64,000 nt of DNA, taken from Stieleria tagensis (GTDB taxonomy: Bacteria > Planctomycetota > Planctomycetia > Pirellulales > Pirellulaceae). The notes under the pieces were generated by a model. It worked only from the letters and a program-made list of their open reading frames with translations. It made no database searches and was not told the origin of the DNA. The stretch is taken from NCBI RefSeq assembly GCF_024129865.1, contig NZ_JAMYFE010000094.1, positions 42,103 to 106,102 on the forward strand, read 5' to 3'. Shown in pieces: positions 1-10,283 of this stretch (within the stretch, counting starts at the first letter, position 1; each line of letters begins with the position of its first letter). The position numbers and the translations under genes are program-made.

Positions 1-541
1 CAATCACACTGCTACCGCCGCCGTGGATCAAGAAATTTGCCAAGCCCCGTTCCTGCAACGTTGCCGTCAACTGGTCCAGTGCGAACCCTTTGCCGATCGC
101 CCCCAAGTTGATTTCCATCTCCGGCACGGCAAATTTGACGCTGCGTTTGACGTCATCAAATTGCAGATGTTGATAGCCGACGCGAGCCAGTGCGGCGTCA
201 ATTTCTTGGCCCGTCGGCTTTCGCCCCCTCCGCTGCGTGAATCCCCAGGCACGAACCAGGGGCCCCGCTGTGATGTCAAATGCCCCAGCGGTGCGGTCGC
301 TCCACGCATTGGAACGTTGCAATAGCGCATAGGTCTCCGCCGAGACTGCGACAGGATGTCGCGAGGCCGATGCATTGAGCCTCGCGATCTCACTCTGGTC
401 CTGATAAATGGTCAATCGAGCTTCGATCTGGTCCAGAAATTCCAGTGCTTCCAGTGCCGGTTCGACCAGATGCGCGTCAGATTCCGCCAAAATCACGGCA
501 AACTCTGCCGCCATCGCGCGATGGGTGATCGTGGTCAGCAT
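1..541 (-). CDS. apbE: FAD:protein FMN transferase (ApbE family), partial at left edge
   Basis: This is an open minus-strand frame with an ATG at 541 and no stop before the window edge, so only the N-terminal 180 residues or so are present. The visible protein begins MLTTITHRAMAAEF and has the family features in order: an early sequence (EALEFLDQIEARLTIYQD) matching the ApbE N-terminus, the AGAFDITAGPLVRAWGF segment, and EINLGAIGKGFALDQ, which is the conserved GxIaKGyavD flavin-binding signature. ApbE enzymes transfer FMN from FAD to Thr/Ser of target proteins such as Nqr/Rnf subunits, in the periplasm or membrane. No lipobox or signal peptide is visible at this start; a TTG lies one codon upstream. 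The metal-binding C-terminal part lies outside the window. Family identity is secure, the protein substrate is unknown. Confidence 0.9.
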   Translation of the reverse strand, partial: MLTTITHRAMAAEFAVILAESDAHLVEPALEALEFLDQIEARLTIYQDQSEIARLNASASRHPVAVSAETYALLQRSNAWSDRTAGAFDITAGPLVRAWGFTQRRGRKPTGQEIDAALARVGYQHLQFDDVKRSVKFAVPEMEINLGAIGKGFALDQLTATLQERGLANFLIHGGGSSVI

Positions 542-754
542 CAAAAGAGCCCCGTCAGGCGAGCGAGTTGGAGTACAAAAACCCAGTAAAAACCGCGTCA
601 ACAATGGCACAATGCGTGCGAACCAACCCGGTCGAAAGCCGCTCTATTATTTCCCACCGACAGAATCAAAACGATGGGTTGTCAAGAATTGTTCTATGCC
701 GCACAATCCCGCCTCAAGAATGACCCACCGAGTCACCGAAAAGCGGTGGGTAGA

Positions 755-843
755 GGAGCGGTGGCTGAGTGGTCGAAAGCGCCGGTTTGCTAAATCGGTG
801 AACGGGTCAAACCGTTCCGCAGGTTCGAATCCTGTCCGCTCCG
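755..843 (+). tRNA. tRNA-Ser (anticodon GCT)
   Basis: The acceptor arms GGAGCGG (755-761) and CCGCTCC (836-842) pair perfectly and are followed by discriminator G843. The anticodon loop reads TTGCTAA with anticodon GCT at 789-791, so it reads AGC/AGU serine codons. A long variable arm follows, as expected for a class II tRNA of 89 nt, and the T loop TTCGAAT is intact. CCA is not encoded. Confidence 0.97.
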
Positions 844-850
844 CTTGAAG

Positions 851-923
851 GAGAGTGTAGCTCAGTTGGTAGAGCCTTCGACTTTTAATCGAATGGTCCT
901 GGGTTCGAGTCCCAGCACTCTCA
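851..923 (+). tRNA. tRNA-Lys (anticodon TTT)
   Basis: Acceptor arms GAGAGTG (851-857) and CACTCTC (916-922) pair perfectly, with discriminator A923. The anticodon loop is CTTTTAA with TTT at 884-886; the D loop (AGCTCAGTTGGTAGAGC) and T loop (TTCGAGT) are canonical. The gene is 73 nt, without an encoded CCA, and lies only 7 nt after the serine tRNA, so the two are probably co-transcribed. Confidence 0.97.
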
Positions 924-1094
924 CTTCTTTTCTTTTTCCGACTGCGAACGGTCGGGGCCCCACAGGGACCGCACACAATCTCGTGTCAAAAGCACTGCGA
1001 TTTTCGATCGCAACCCAACGGCTGACCCCAGAACGAGACTTCAACCCCTGGCGGCAGTATTGAATCAGCCGGCCACCGGGTTCACAGCGAGCCG

Positions 1095-2450
1095 CTACAG
1101 GTCTTCCGAGCAGGATCCCAGTAGCACGGCCATGGCCGAGCCTTCGGCGGTGTGGGACAGACACAGCACGTAGGGTGAAGTCAATCGCTGAGCGGTCGCG
1201 TTGAATTTGACTTTGGGGTTCACCACATCGTGCCGCGTCGGCGGAATCGTTTCGTTCACGATCGCCAACACTCCGGTGGCCAGACCGATCATCCCCGATG
1301 CGGCGCCGGCATGGCCCAGCAACGATGTGACCGCGACGGCGGGACAGTCGATGCCGCAATCGGCGACGGCATCAGCTTCCGCCGCATCAATTTGCCGATC
1401 GCCCATCGCATGACTGATCACCAACCCGATTTGACCCGCCTGTAATTCCGCTTCTGCCAACACGGCTTGAATGGCCAGCGCAATCGCTGCGGCAGATCCG
1501 CGTGAATGCGGCGAATCAGGTTCTGCAGAACGCTGGTCCGCTCGCATGGCCGGCGACGCGCTGAACCGTGACGCCGATGCCAACAGGCCCGCCAACGGAC
1601 GGGCACCTCGCTGTTTGGCGTGCGCCGCGGTTTCGAGCACCAGCGACACCGCTCCCTCGCCCCCAACCACACCGGTTGCTTGGGGATCATGCGGCCGCGA
1701 GACGTCTTCGAGCGACCGGCCATCACGTGCCGGTACCGCCAAATCGCCTCGATAGGCCAACCGCGTCGCCGCGATCCGCGTGCCGGTGGCGCCGGCCAGC
1801 ATCACGTCGGCCAAACCGCGTTCCAAATACGACTTTGCTTCGTGCAGCGCTGCGGCGCCCGACACATCACCCAGGACCAATGAATTGTTGGGGCCTTGCG
1901 CGTTGATTGAAATCCCCACCTGGCAGGCCGGCATGTTGGGCAGGTACTTCAACATCCACAGCGGCATGACTTCCTTTCGCGCCGCATCGCCAAACCGTCC
2001 GGGCTGGACGACACCGTGGTCGTCGATACAGCGACGGATTGATGCGGCGAGTTCATCGGGCGGATTGAAAAAGATTTCGCTGCCATAAACCGCGCCCATC
2101 CGCTGCGGCGAAATAGCCCCTTGGTCGGTGGCGGGAATCGAATCTGACAGGCCGGCGTGATCGACTGCCAAATAAGCCGAGGCAAATCCCAGTTGGATTT
2201 CCCGACACATGACTTTCAACGCTTTTCGCGGACGCACATGTTGTTTGGGTTCAAAATCGACGACTGGTGCGCCGATCCAAACGCCGTCGATCGCTTCGCC
2301 GTCGGCGGGGACCGCATCACCATCGGTCCGCTCGGCCAATGAACGGATCCCGCTGCGTTGGTCCAGCAAGGCGTCAAAAAATTCCGCTTGCCCGATCCCA
2401 ACGGCGCTCACTATCCCGACTCCGGTTATCACGGCGTTTTCGCGTGGCAT
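1095..2450 (-). CDS. Beta-ketoacyl-ACP synthase homologue lacking the catalytic cysteine
   Basis: The 451-residue protein has the full thiolase/KAS fold signature: VITGVGIVSAVG at the N-terminus, a YGSEIF segment, LPNMPACQVGI, GPNNS at 186-190, and LLGHAGAASGM near 378-387. In active KAS II enzymes the segment after GPxxS contains the nucleophile in a TACxxS context; here it reads LVLGDVSG, so Asp195 stands at the cysteine position. Both histidines appear kept (His347 in SHAMGD and His380 in LLGHAG). Cys-less KAS homologues are known as chain-length-factor-like partners or decarboxylating forms, so a non-condensing or heterodimer role is likely. No partner KAS or ACP gene is adjacent. The GNAT-like gene lies 109 bp upstream on the same strand. 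Confidence 0.8.
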   Translation of the reverse strand: MPRENAVITGVGIVSAVGIGQAEFFDALLDQRSGIRSLAERTDGDAVPADGEAIDGVWIGAPVVDFEPKQHVRPRKALKVMCREIQLGFASAYLAVDHAGLSDSIPATDQGAISPQRMGAVYGSEIFFNPPDELAASIRRCIDDHGVVQPGRFGDAARKEVMPLWMLKYLPNMPACQVGISINAQGPNNSLVLGDVSGAAALHEAKSYLERGLADVMLAGATGTRIAATRLAYRGDLAVPARDGRSLEDVSRPHDPQATGVVGGEGAVSLVLETAAHAKQRGARPLAGLLASASRFSASPAMRADQRSAEPDSPHSRGSAAAIALAIQAVLAEAELQAGQIGLVISHAMGDRQIDAAEADAVADCGIDCPAVAVTSLLGHAGAASGMIGLATGVLAIVNETIPPTRHDVVNPKVKFNATAQRLTSPYVLCLSHTAEGSAMAVLLGSCSEDL

Positions 2451-2559
2451 TTCAGTCGAGATTGGGACTGTGAGTTGTAAGACGTGCTGGAACCATTGCG
2501 GGCAAGTATGATTTGTCGAGAGCGCGATGCCTAGGCGGGCCGCCGTCCAAAGCGGGGCA

Positions 2560-3720
2560 TCAGGCCAAAGATCGATCGTAGAGACGTTGAGTCTTCATTT
2601 TTTTCGCGCCACCGCGTTCGATCGTTCCGCGTGAGAGCGAATTACTCTCCAACACCCAGGAAAACTCCCCGGTCTGAATTCCAAACTTGATGGCGTCGGG
2701 CAGGATCCGGGAAAGCGTCACTAGCCCCAGCCCCCATTTCTGGTACTCCGGCAACACATTCGTACTGACCAACCGCAGCCGGTCAATTTTTTTCTTGCCG
2801 GTCATCAACTTCCACCAGCCCAGCGGAAACAGACGCCCATTCATGGTTTTCAGTAACTGGTTGTAATCGAGCAATCCGAATCCGGCACCAACCGGCTGGC
2901 CATCGATTTCAGCCACGCTGGTCAATTCGGGAACAATCAACAACTTCAATTGTTTGGCCTGGTGGACCAATTCCTCGTTGCTCATCGGGACATACCCCCA
3001 GGTCCGCTGCAACGACTGGTTGTAGATTTTCAAAAACACTTGAACGTCTTGATCGAACCGTGATCGATCGATCGGTCGACATTTAACATTGAATCGTTTC
3101 GTGGCTTCCTCGATCACAAATTGCAGCTTCGGATCCAGCGTGTCCAAGTCATCCATGCTGGCGTCGTAACAGAACATGTCCTGGCATTGCTTGAACTCAC
3201 AGGCCTCGATCAAGTCTGCATAATAGGCGTGGTTGTACGTGATCAGAAATGTTGGCGGTGAATCAAATCCATCGACCAACAATCCACACTCATAATTCAG
3301 ACTGGGGTTCACCGGCCCGCGCAGATCGGTCATGCCTCGCTGACGCAGCCAATCCGCTGCGGTGTCAAATAGACAACGACTGGCGGCCACGTCATTGATG
3401 CACTCAAAGAACCCAAAGAAGCCACGTTTTTCATTGTGGTAGCGATTGTGTGCATGGTTGATGATGGCCACGATGCGGCCCACCACACGCCCCTTGCGGC
3501 GAACCAAAAATGCTTGGCTGTCGGCGTCGTTGTAGAAGGGGTGTGATCCAAATCCACACAGCTGTTTGCGTTCGCCCCACAGAGGCGTCACCCAATTGGG
3601 ATCATCGGCGTACAGATCACGCTCCAATTGCAGAAACGCCCGGCGATCAAACCAGCCACTGACGGGTGAACACTTCAATGATCCCGCAGGATGTTGATCG
3701 GTCGTGTTCGCACTCTTCAT
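2560..3720 (-). CDS. Conserved GNAT-like acyltransferase-fold protein
   Basis: This 386-residue protein contains features of the N-acyltransferase superfamily: an early AFLVRRKGRVVGRIVAIINH strand-loop segment, and a C-terminal RLVSTNVLPEYQKWGLG segment that resembles the acyl-CoA pyrophosphate loop (xxP-x-Y-x-x-x-G-x-G). Proteins of this layout (about 380-400 residues, with motifs such as DLRGPVNPSLNYECGLLVDGF) are widespread and usually annotated only as hypothetical or GNAT. ATG 3720 was preferred over an upstream TTG at 3756 because it is the first ATG and follows a G-rich GGCGGGTGG stretch. No membrane segment or signal peptide is visible. The substrate cannot be read from sequence. Confidence 0.75.
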   Translation of the reverse strand: MKSANTTDQHPAGSLKCSPVSGWFDRRAFLQLERDLYADDPNWVTPLWGERKQLCGFGSHPFYNDADSQAFLVRRKGRVVGRIVAIINHAHNRYHNEKRGFFGFFECINDVAASRCLFDTAADWLRQRGMTDLRGPVNPSLNYECGLLVDGFDSPPTFLITYNHAYYADLIEACEFKQCQDMFCYDASMDDLDTLDPKLQFVIEEATKRFNVKCRPIDRSRFDQDVQVFLKIYNQSLQRTWGYVPMSNEELVHQAKQLKLLIVPELTSVAEIDGQPVGAGFGLLDYNQLLKTMNGRLFPLGWWKLMTGKKKIDRLRLVSTNVLPEYQKWGLGLVTLSRILPDAIKFGIQTGEFSWVLESNSLSRGTIERGGAKKMKTQRLYDRSLA

Positions 3721-3872
3721 TTTCCACCCGCCAAGAAATTGTGGTACCAGCCCCAAAAGACTACATCACGCATCGATGCGGCCCGGGCAAATCCGTGATA
3801 CTATCCGGCTCAATTGATCCGGCACACCCGGACCGATCCCCCCATCCCCTCGGAACCGCTACGTTTCGCCCC

Positions 3873-4679
3873 GTGTCTCGCATCGTTTTAACCAGTACCA
3901 GCAATCCAACCGTCAAACACCTGGTCAAGCTGCGTGACAACCGCGCTCGGCGCAAGGCGGGACGCCTGCTGGTGGACGGTTGGCGGGAAACACAGCGGGC
4001 CATCGAATCGGGACTGCGGCCGATCGGAGTTTACTTGGCCGACGGTTTCGCCCCCCAAACAGAAGCTCAGCGGTGGGTCTGCCGCGCCGCTGCCGATCAA
4101 TTGTGCCCGGTCGCTGAATCGGTGCTGCAAAAGATCGCCTATGGCCAATCCTCGCGCGGCGTGGTTGCTGAATTCGCCGCCCCGGACTCTGGACTGGAAC
4201 AACTCACGCTGCCCGCCGGCGGACTGGTGCTGGTGCTCGATCATTTGGAGAAACCTGGGAACGTGGGCGCAGCGTTTCGTAGCGCCGATGCCGCCGGCGC
4301 CAGCGCGGTCATCCTGACACCCCAGCACTGCGATCGATTCAACCCGAACACCATCCGCAGCAGCCTGGGCACCGTGTTTAGCGTCCCCAGTGCGGTCGCC
4401 GACCAAGCGCAAGCGAAACATTGGTTGTCGCAGCAGGGGTACCGTGTACTAGCGGCCCGTGTCGAATCGTCACGTCCGATGTGGGACAGCGATCTCACCG
4501 GCAGTGTGGCGATCGTCATCGGCAGCGAAGCGGACGGGCTAGGTGACAACTGGCAATCTGACGACCAAGTCCAGGTCGATGGCATCCACATCCCAATGTC
4601 CGGCCGAGCCGACAGCTTGAACGCATCGGTGTCGGCCGCCGTGCTGCTGTATGAAGCAGCGAGGCAACGAACGGCGTAA
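3873..4679 (+). CDS. TrmH/SpoU-family RNA 2'-O-methyltransferase
   Basis: The protein has the RNA-binding N-terminal substrate domain (LTSTSNPTVKHLVKLRDNRARRK, then GRLLVDGWRETQRAIESG) and the three SPOUT knot motifs: LDHLEKPGNVGAAFRSADAAG (motif 1 with the catalytic N and R), IVIGSEADGL (motif 2) and IPMSGRADSLNASVSAAVLLYE (motif 3). Enzymes of this family methylate a ribose 2'-OH in rRNA or tRNA with SAM. The frame is open back to 3666, but that would overlap the divergent GNAT-like gene; GTG 3873 (start SRIVLTSTSN) gives 268 residues, the normal family length. The exact target nucleotide is not predictable. Confidence 0.88.
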   Translation: MSRIVLTSTSNPTVKHLVKLRDNRARRKAGRLLVDGWRETQRAIESGLRPIGVYLADGFAPQTEAQRWVCRAAADQLCPVAESVLQKIAYGQSSRGVVAEFAAPDSGLEQLTLPAGGLVLVLDHLEKPGNVGAAFRSADAAGASAVILTPQHCDRFNPNTIRSSLGTVFSVPSAVADQAQAKHWLSQQGYRVLAARVESSRPMWDSDLTGSVAIVIGSEADGLGDNWQSDDQVQVDGIHIPMSGRADSLNASVSAAVLLYEAARQRTA

Positions 4680-4705
4680 GTCCACGCTTGGCTGTGAACT
4701 TTAGA

Positions 4706-4813
4706 GTTACGCTTTTCATCACAACCCGACGTGTGAGCGAGGGATTTTGGGCGCTGGCGGGATCCCTCGCTGGCGCATCGGGTTGCCAGAAACCAATGCC
4801 CCACGCAAAAGCG
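4706..4813. repeat. 108-bp palindromic repeat, copy 1
   Basis: The element starts with a GTTACGCTTTT edge and ends in GCAAAAGCG. Inside is an imperfect inverted repeat whose arms are 4722-4745 (CAACCCGA...GAGCGAGGGAT) and 4762-4785 (ATCCCTCGCT...TCGGGTTG). The tail AACCAATGCCCCACGC is shared with the copy at 55544-55651, which has the same length and order. It sits between convergent genes, where the hairpin may also act in termination. Confidence 0.85.
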
Positions 4814-4823
4814 CCACGTCAAA

Positions 4824-4838
4824 CGCTGGTTGCCAGCG
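4824..4838. terminator. Short hairpin between convergent genes
   Basis: CGCTGG (4824-4829) and CCAGCG (4833-4838) form a 6-bp stem with a TTG loop, just before the stop of the PQQ-propeller gene and after the methyltransferase gene. It has no T-tract, so an intrinsic terminator role is only possible. Confidence 0.35.
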
Positions 4839-4869
4839 GCCGGAATCAGACCGCCAGGTTGCAGCTGGC

Positions 4870-6171
4870 CTACTGGGCGATTTGGTACAGGTTGTGCCGG
4901 GTGCGTAGGAGCAGCGTTTGGCCCACTGGCACAGGGCTGGCGACGGTGTATTGATCGTTGTCGGCCAATTCGTTGGTCTGTACCAATTCCGGCTGCTCGG
5001 CGTTCAATGGTCCAATCACATAGGTCGTCGCGTCTTCGGCGGTCACGTACAAGTGGTTGCCCGCGACCAGTGGCGAACTGCTGAATCCGACTCGAGATTT
5101 AGGCAATTGAACTTCCCAGATCGTCTTCCCCGTCTCGAGCGCCACCGCAGAGATCGTCCCGCGAGACTGTTTGCCGTCACCGGTGAAATAGACACGCCCG
5201 TCCTGCACCGCGGGAGTCGGCACATCACTTCCTAAATCGTCGCGGTACCAAGCGATGCTGTCGCGACCAAGACCTTTGACGACATCGCTGATCCGGCAAG
5301 TGGTCACATCTGCACCACGCGAATAGGGACAGACGATCAAGTCGCCTTGGACAACAGGCGAAGCGATCGAGCGAAAGAATTTTTCTTGGTTGGGATTGAA
5401 TCCACCCACACGTCCTAATTCACGTCCATCACTCGCCGAGTGGATCGTCAGGTGATCGGCACCCATCACCGCGATCTGCCCGGTGGATGGAATCGCGATC
5501 GGAGTCGCATAGCTTTGCGCGGCTTCTTCGGGAGCCCCCAACATTCGGTCGGTTTTCCAGACCGGTTGGCCGGATTTGCGATCGAGCGCCACCAGGTAAC
5601 TCGGCCCCGATTGCATGACTGCGACCACCACTAAATCACCGATCACGGTCGGCGAGGACCCCAGGTCCCACCACAAAGTGTCTTCGCCATATTCCTCCTG
5701 CAAATTAATTTTCCAGCGGACACCGCCTTGAAAATCCACGCATGCCAGATCCCCGCTGCGGAAATAGGCGAACACCGACTCGCCATCGGTCACAGCCGAC
5801 GGATTGCTGCCGCTGCCTTTTTTATGCTTGTTGCCGCGATCGGCCCCCAGCGCGGTCGCCCACAACTGTTTGCCGCTGTTGATATCGATAGCAATCAACG
5901 TGTTTTGATCATCGACCCCAGCGGTCAGAAATGCCTTTCCATCGGCAACCACGGGCGTGCTGCCTCCCCGGCCCGGTAACGCCAATTTCCAACCGATCGC
6001 GGAATTTTCAGACCATTGCTGCGGATACGTCGCTCCCGGTGCCACGCCGTCTTGCTGTGCACCACGCCATTGGGGCCAAGTGGTCGAATCATCTGCGGAG
6101 AGTACAGCAGATGCCCCGATCGAAAGGGTCAGAATTGCGGGCAGAACCAACGCAGTAAGATGGTTTCGCAT
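4870..6171 (-). CDS. Secreted PQQ-like beta-propeller repeat protein
   Basis: This 433-residue protein starts with a signal peptide (MRNHLTALVLPAILTLSIGASAVLSA) and continues with the typical planctomycete opening WPQWRGAQQDGVAP. It contains repeated propeller blades of the form ALDRKSGQPVWKT, AIDINSGKQLWATALG and ALETGKTIWEVQLP, in which an LDxxTGxxxW pattern closes each blade. Such proteins resemble the propeller of quinoprotein dehydrogenases and of BamB, but the PQQ-binding and calcium residues of true dehydrogenases are not evident, so a scaffold or sensor role in the periplasm is as likely as enzyme activity. ATG 6171 was chosen because the signal peptide begins there; the frame is open 30 codons further. 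Confidence 0.88.
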   Translation of the reverse strand: MRNHLTALVLPAILTLSIGASAVLSADDSTTWPQWRGAQQDGVAPGATYPQQWSENSAIGWKLALPGRGGSTPVVADGKAFLTAGVDDQNTLIAIDINSGKQLWATALGADRGNKHKKGSGSNPSAVTDGESVFAYFRSGDLACVDFQGGVRWKINLQEEYGEDTLWWDLGSSPTVIGDLVVVAVMQSGPSYLVALDRKSGQPVWKTDRMLGAPEEAAQSYATPIAIPSTGQIAVMGADHLTIHSASDGRELGRVGGFNPNQEKFFRSIASPVVQGDLIVCPYSRGADVTTCRISDVVKGLGRDSIAWYRDDLGSDVPTPAVQDGRVYFTGDGKQSRGTISAVALETGKTIWEVQLPKSRVGFSSSPLVAGNHLYVTAEDATTYVIGPLNAEQPELVQTNELADNDQYTVASPVPVGQTLLLRTRHNLYQIAQ

Positions 6172-6312
6172 AGCGGGTTTCCTAGACGGCAGCAGTGGAG
6201 TGGTGGGCGGGGTGTCCGGCAGGAAAGACTGCGTCGGGCACCGAAGTGACAAAGTGTGCATCTGTTATGATGGAGAGCACCAAATAATACCACATTCCTG
6301 CGGAAATCGACC

Positions 6313-9153
6313 GTGTCGCCGTTATTCGTATCCTTAAATCGTTTGCAGGTGAGACTGCAACCGTTCGCCGGGCGAGGCCGCTCGCTATTGCTGTTGGCAG
6401 TGTTCTGCCAATTCGCCGCGCCCTGGGCCCTGCAAAACGCGGCGGCCCAAACATCGACCGCTGACGACGGCAGCCCCGCGATCGATCAAGCCGAACGGCT
6501 GGCCGATGGAAATTTTGCCAGTCGCCAACAAGCGATGCTGGAAATGTGGCGTGGACGGACCCGTTCACGCCAAGCCGTGCAAGACGCCGCCCGCGCCGAC
6601 GATCCGGAGGTCGCTGAACGCGCCGAATGGATCTTGAACCAATGGCGCAGCGGTGCGTTGCCAGGGATCAGCGACACGCCGCCGGGAATGTTGTTGCACG
6701 CCAGCGAACCCCACTCTCTCGCGACTGCTCTGGAGCAAGGCGCCTTTGCCGCCGTCGTCGTGGCCGTCGAAGAATCCGCTGGCACCATCGAATTTGATCA
6801 AATCAAATCGCGTGTCGCGCGCTACCTGACCGAACGGTTTCCGATCTATGCCGACAAAGCCTTTCACGACGGAAGCGAAGCGGAATTGCTGCGTCTGATC
6901 AATGCCGTCGCCATCGACCGAAACCTGGCGACGGCTGCGCGGAATTTGATGATCCACCTGGGGCTCACAATCGACGACATGAATCGGCTGCCCTCGGCCG
7001 CGTCTACGTGGAGCGAAGCGGAACGCAAAATTTGCCTGGCTCAGTTCGCAATGCTGCGTGGTCAAACCGACCAATCGATCGAGTTGGCACGTCAATCCGG
7101 CGACCCCGTGTTACTGCGGATCTCCCAAATGCTGTCCGGTCACTGGCAAGCCATCGCCGACGACGCGTTTGCCGCAGCACAGTCTGCCACCGAGGCAGAG
7201 GAGCGTGTCGAACAGTATGCCTGGGGATTGGCTGCAGCGATTCGTTCGCAGGACAACGCTCGCGTTGAGTTGGCCACCGAACAACTTCGGCAACCCGATC
7301 CAGACGAACCTGAAACGCTGCGCGATCTACGCTGGCGCTCGCTCTCATTGCACAGCAACGTCGACGCTGCGATCGACGTGCTGGCACAGAGCGACAAAGC
7401 ACTGGCGGCCAGGATCGCCTGTTCGGCATCACGTTTCCCCCAAGCAATCGAGTTGTGCGGCTATCCGATCGACTCCATTGATTCGGATTTGGACGTCTGG
7501 ATCGATGATGCCTATCGCAGTCAAGCCGCATTGGCATCGGGTGAGATGGCGCCGGAAATCGATCGTTTGTTTTCTTTGGCGCGGGTGCTGGTCCGCACCG
7601 GTGACATCGACAACGCCTGGCGGATTTACCGCCGACTGACGCCGCGGGAAATCATCATCAGCCCCAACGGTATCTCGCTGCGCGACAAGTCATTGAACGA
7701 ATTGGACTTGGTGCATCGCTTGGACTGGATGGTCAAACTGGCGGTTTCAACTGACGAGAACGCTGCCGGCGCACGCACCCGCAGCATCGTCGCCTGGGCG
7801 CTGGACACCGAGTACGAAGCGTTTCAAACCGTGCTGGAATCGATGAAGGCGATTGAGCGGCGGAGTGATTTCCAGCATCAATTCCGAGCCACCTGCGATC
7901 TATTTCGCGGGCTGACGCCAGAACAGTTTGACAGCGAAACAGACTTTCAAAAGCTCTATGATTTGCTGGCCCACCATCGTCAAGTCGAGCGTTCCGGCGG
8001 ACGTGTGGTTCAAGTCGAACGGGTCGCGTTGGACCTAAAAATCATCGACATGTTCCTGTTGCATGGACAAGTCGAACTTGCCCGGCAAGGCATCCAGTTG
8101 CTCTCCAGCACCGGTGATCTCGAAGCGATGATCCGGATGGCGGAATTGGAATCCGACCAGGGCGACGGACTGACCGCCAGGGCACTTTGGGATCAAATCG
8201 CCATCCAATCATCGGCGTTCACTGCGACCGAAGCTGTGATCACGGTCGGTCACGGTTTAGATTATGCCAAATCGATTGTCGGTCAATGGATCTTGGCCAA
8301 ACGTGCCCGCCATCACGAACAAGCCGCACAACTGCAGCGACGGATCCGTCTGATGTTGTGTTCGCCTTCGCTCGGCTTCCGCAAAGATTTGGCAGACTAC
8401 CTGCGACAGGTTCAACAATATCCGCTGGCCGTCGAAACGCTGCGTGAGCTGATCGTGTTGGCCAGCTTTGGTGGCGAAGAATCGCCCGACTTTTTCTCCG
8501 TCGCAATCGCCTATGTCGGTGTCTTGGACAAGATCCAAGAAACCCAACCGCAAACATTGACGGACCTGGGGATTGACCCACACGACACGCTGAAATGGAG
8601 TGATCTAGCGGCCTTGGGCATTCTCAAAAACACCCGCTACCATGACTCGGCGTTTGTCTCGGTCCCGCTAAGCGTTCGGAAAACGAAATTGCAACACGCC
8701 ATCACAGCGAACGATGCTGCATTGGCCAGCCAAGCCATCGCGGAGATCGAAGCCTATGATCCGTTGAACATCGATTTCGCCGAACGGATGCTGCCGGAAC
8801 TAAAAACCGCCGGGATGACGGATGTCGCCGATGCGGCGTTGCAGCGGTTATTCGACCGGGGCGCGAAACACCTTCAACAATTCGGCGGCGACGCGACGAT
8901 GCTGAACAATTTGGCCTGGACCGCGGCGATGAACAACCAACATCTCGAGGAAGCACTGGAGTGGTCCGAACGTGCCGTGCTGTTGGAACCCGACAGCGTC
9001 GTCTACCGGGATACACTGGCCGAAGTCCTGCACCTGCTGGGGCGGACCGACCAGGCGCTGCAGGTGGAAACGGCGTGCCTGTTGGACGAACCCGATCAAT
9101 GGCATCTGCACGAGCAAATTGCCAAGTACAAGAAAGTCTTGGACCAACAGTGA
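6313..9153 (+). CDS. Large secreted TPR/helical-repeat protein
   Basis: The 946-residue product begins at GTG 6313 with a signal-like segment ([23 protein letters not shown]). The next 60 residues contain [15 protein letters not shown] and [16 protein letters not shown], a HEAT-like pair often seen at the start of planctomycete secreted helical proteins. The body is alpha-helical and rich in Ala, Leu and Glu. The last 90 residues contain recognisable tetratricopeptide units ([20 protein letters not shown], then [19 protein letters not shown] and LGRTDQALQ). TPR proteins bind partners; no catalytic domain is visible. It lies divergent to the PQQ gene and 73 bp before the aldo/keto reductase gene. 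The function is unknown. Confidence 0.8.
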   Translation: MSPLFVSLNRLQVRLQPFAGRGRSLLLLAVFCQFAAPWALQNAAAQTSTADDGSPAIDQAERLADGNFASRQQAMLEMWRGRTRSRQAVQDAARADDPEVAERAEWILNQWRSGALPGISDTPPGMLLHASEPHSLATALEQGAFAAVVVAVEESAGTIEFDQIKSRVARYLTERFPIYADKAFHDGSEAELLRLINAVAIDRNLATAARNLMIHLGLTIDDMNRLPSAASTWSEAERKICLAQFAMLRGQTDQSIELARQSGDPVLLRISQMLSGHWQAIADDAFAAAQSATEAEERVEQYAWGLAAAIRSQDNARVELATEQLRQPDPDEPETLRDLRWRSLSLHSNVDAAIDVLAQSDKALAARIACSASRFPQAIELCGYPIDSIDSDLDVWIDDAYRSQAALASGEMAPEIDRLFSLARVLVRTGDIDNAWRIYRRLTPREIIISPNGISLRDKSLNELDLVHRLDWMVKLAVSTDENAAGARTRSIVAWALDTEYEAFQTVLESMKAIERRSDFQHQFRATCDLFRGLTPEQFDSETDFQKLYDLLAHHRQVERSGGRVVQVERVALDLKIIDMFLLHGQVELARQGIQLLSSTGDLEAMIRMAELESDQGDGLTARALWDQIAIQSSAFTATEAVITVGHGLDYAKSIVGQWILAKRARHHEQAAQLQRRIRLMLCSPSLGFRKDLADYLRQVQQYPLAVETLRELIVLASFGGEESPDFFSVAIAYVGVLDKIQETQPQTLTDLGIDPHDTLKWSDLAALGILKNTRYHDSAFVSVPLSVRKTKLQHAITANDAALASQAIAEIEAYDPLNIDFAERMLPELKTAGMTDVADAALQRLFDRGAKHLQQFGGDATMLNNLAWTAAMNNQHLEEALEWSERAVLLEPDSVVYRDTLAEVLHLLGRTDQALQVETACLLDEPDQWHLHEQIAKYKKVLDQQ

Positions 9154-9226
9154 TCGCGTCCGGTTGGGCGCTCGGTCAGTGTTTGTTAAAAGTGGCCGTT
9201 GTAAACCACTTCCAACTCTTTTGATC

Positions 9227-10276
9227 ATGAACGGTTCGATGCAGCAACGTAGACTCGGACGCAGCGGAATTGTCGTCAGCGACATTTGCATGGGCACAAT
9301 GACGTTTGGCCTGCAATGTGATGAATCACTCAGCCATCAGATCTGTGACACCGCGTTTGACGCCGGTATCGATTTCTTTGACGCCGCGGAGGTCTATCCG
9401 GTGCCGCCGTCGGCCGAGCGTTTTGGAAAGACCGAGGAAATCGTCGGGCGTTGGTTGAAAACGAAGCCGCGTGAGAGCGTCATCGTTGCCACCAAAGTCA
9501 CTGGGCCGGGGCACGGTTGGTTCACGCCACCGGTGCGTCACGGCAAAACGGCATTGGATCGCATTCAAATCGTCCGCGCATGTGAAGACTCGCTGCGTCG
9601 ATTGGACACCGATTACATCGATCTGTACCAAACCCACTGGCCGGACCACGGCATGCCCTATGAAGAGGTTCTGGGGGTGCTGACCGAACTTCGCGATGAA
9701 GGCAAGGTGCGTGTGATCGGAGCGAGCAATGAAACGTGTTGGGGAATGATGAAGGCCAGTTGGAGTGCGGACCTGTACGATTTGGATCGCTACGAAACCG
9801 TGCAAAACAATTTTAGCTTGATCAATCGCCGCTGTGAAAGTGAACTGGCACAAGTCTGTCGACGCGAACAGATTTCCCTGTTGCCCTATTCGCCACTCGG
9901 TGGCGGCGTGTTGACCGGCAAGTACCAACAGGGACCGCCGCCCGGTGCTCGGTTCACCGGCTATCTAACCGGCGACGGTGAACGACAAAAACGAATGGCC
10001 ATGCGGTTCGTCAATGACCGCACCTTGGAAACCACGCGGCGTCTGACAGAAATTGCCGACAGTATCGGCACGACGGTTACGGCGCTGGCCGTTGCGTGGA
10101 GCCGACAACATGACTTCGTCGCCTCCACAATCATCGGCGCCACGAGCGTCGAACAACTGGGTGAATCACTCGAGGCAAGAGAGTTGATCTTGAGCCAAGA
10201 AACTTTGGATTGCATCGACCAAATCGACGCCGAGATCCCAACCCCAATGACAGAAGACGGCTTGCGTCGCCTGTAA
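9227..10276 (+). CDS. Aldo/keto reductase
   Basis: The 349-residue protein is a TIM-barrel aldo/keto reductase of the Tas/YakC type. The catalytic tetrad can be placed at Asp52, Tyr57 (FFDAAEVYP), Lys90 (VIVATKVTG) and His137 (YQTHWPDH). Further family signatures are [20 protein letters not shown] at the N-terminus, [27 protein letters not shown] and the C-terminal [16 protein letters not shown], which binds the NADP phosphate region. It would reduce aldehydes or ketones with NADPH in the cytosol; the substrate is unknown. ATG 9227 begins the conserved sequence; an internal ATG four codons later (9239) is an alternative. A convergent hairpin follows the stop. Confidence 0.92.
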   Translation: MNGSMQQRRLGRSGIVVSDICMGTMTFGLQCDESLSHQICDTAFDAGIDFFDAAEVYPVPPSAERFGKTEEIVGRWLKTKPRESVIVATKVTGPGHGWFTPPVRHGKTALDRIQIVRACEDSLRRLDTDYIDLYQTHWPDHGMPYEEVLGVLTELRDEGKVRVIGASNETCWGMMKASWSADLYDLDRYETVQNNFSLINRRCESELAQVCRREQISLLPYSPLGGGVLTGKYQQGPPPGARFTGYLTGDGERQKRMAMRFVNDRTLETTRRLTEIADSIGTTVTALAVAWSRQHDFVASTIIGATSVEQLGESLEARELILSQETLDCIDQIDAEIPTPMTEDGLRRL

Positions 10277-10283
10277 TATGGTA

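Noticed and set aside
755..923. tRNA genes as an attachment site of an integrated element
   Set aside because: No integrase gene and no duplicated tRNA 3' end were found downstream.
647..976. Minus-strand frame of 109 codons over the tRNA genes
   Set aside because: It is the antisense translation of the two tRNAs (RTQDHSIKSRRLYQLSY is a well-known artefact).
4688..4954. Plus-strand frame with TTRRVSEGFWALAGSLAGAS
   Set aside because: It is a translation of the palindromic repeat, which gives such TRRVSEG peptides wherever it occurs.
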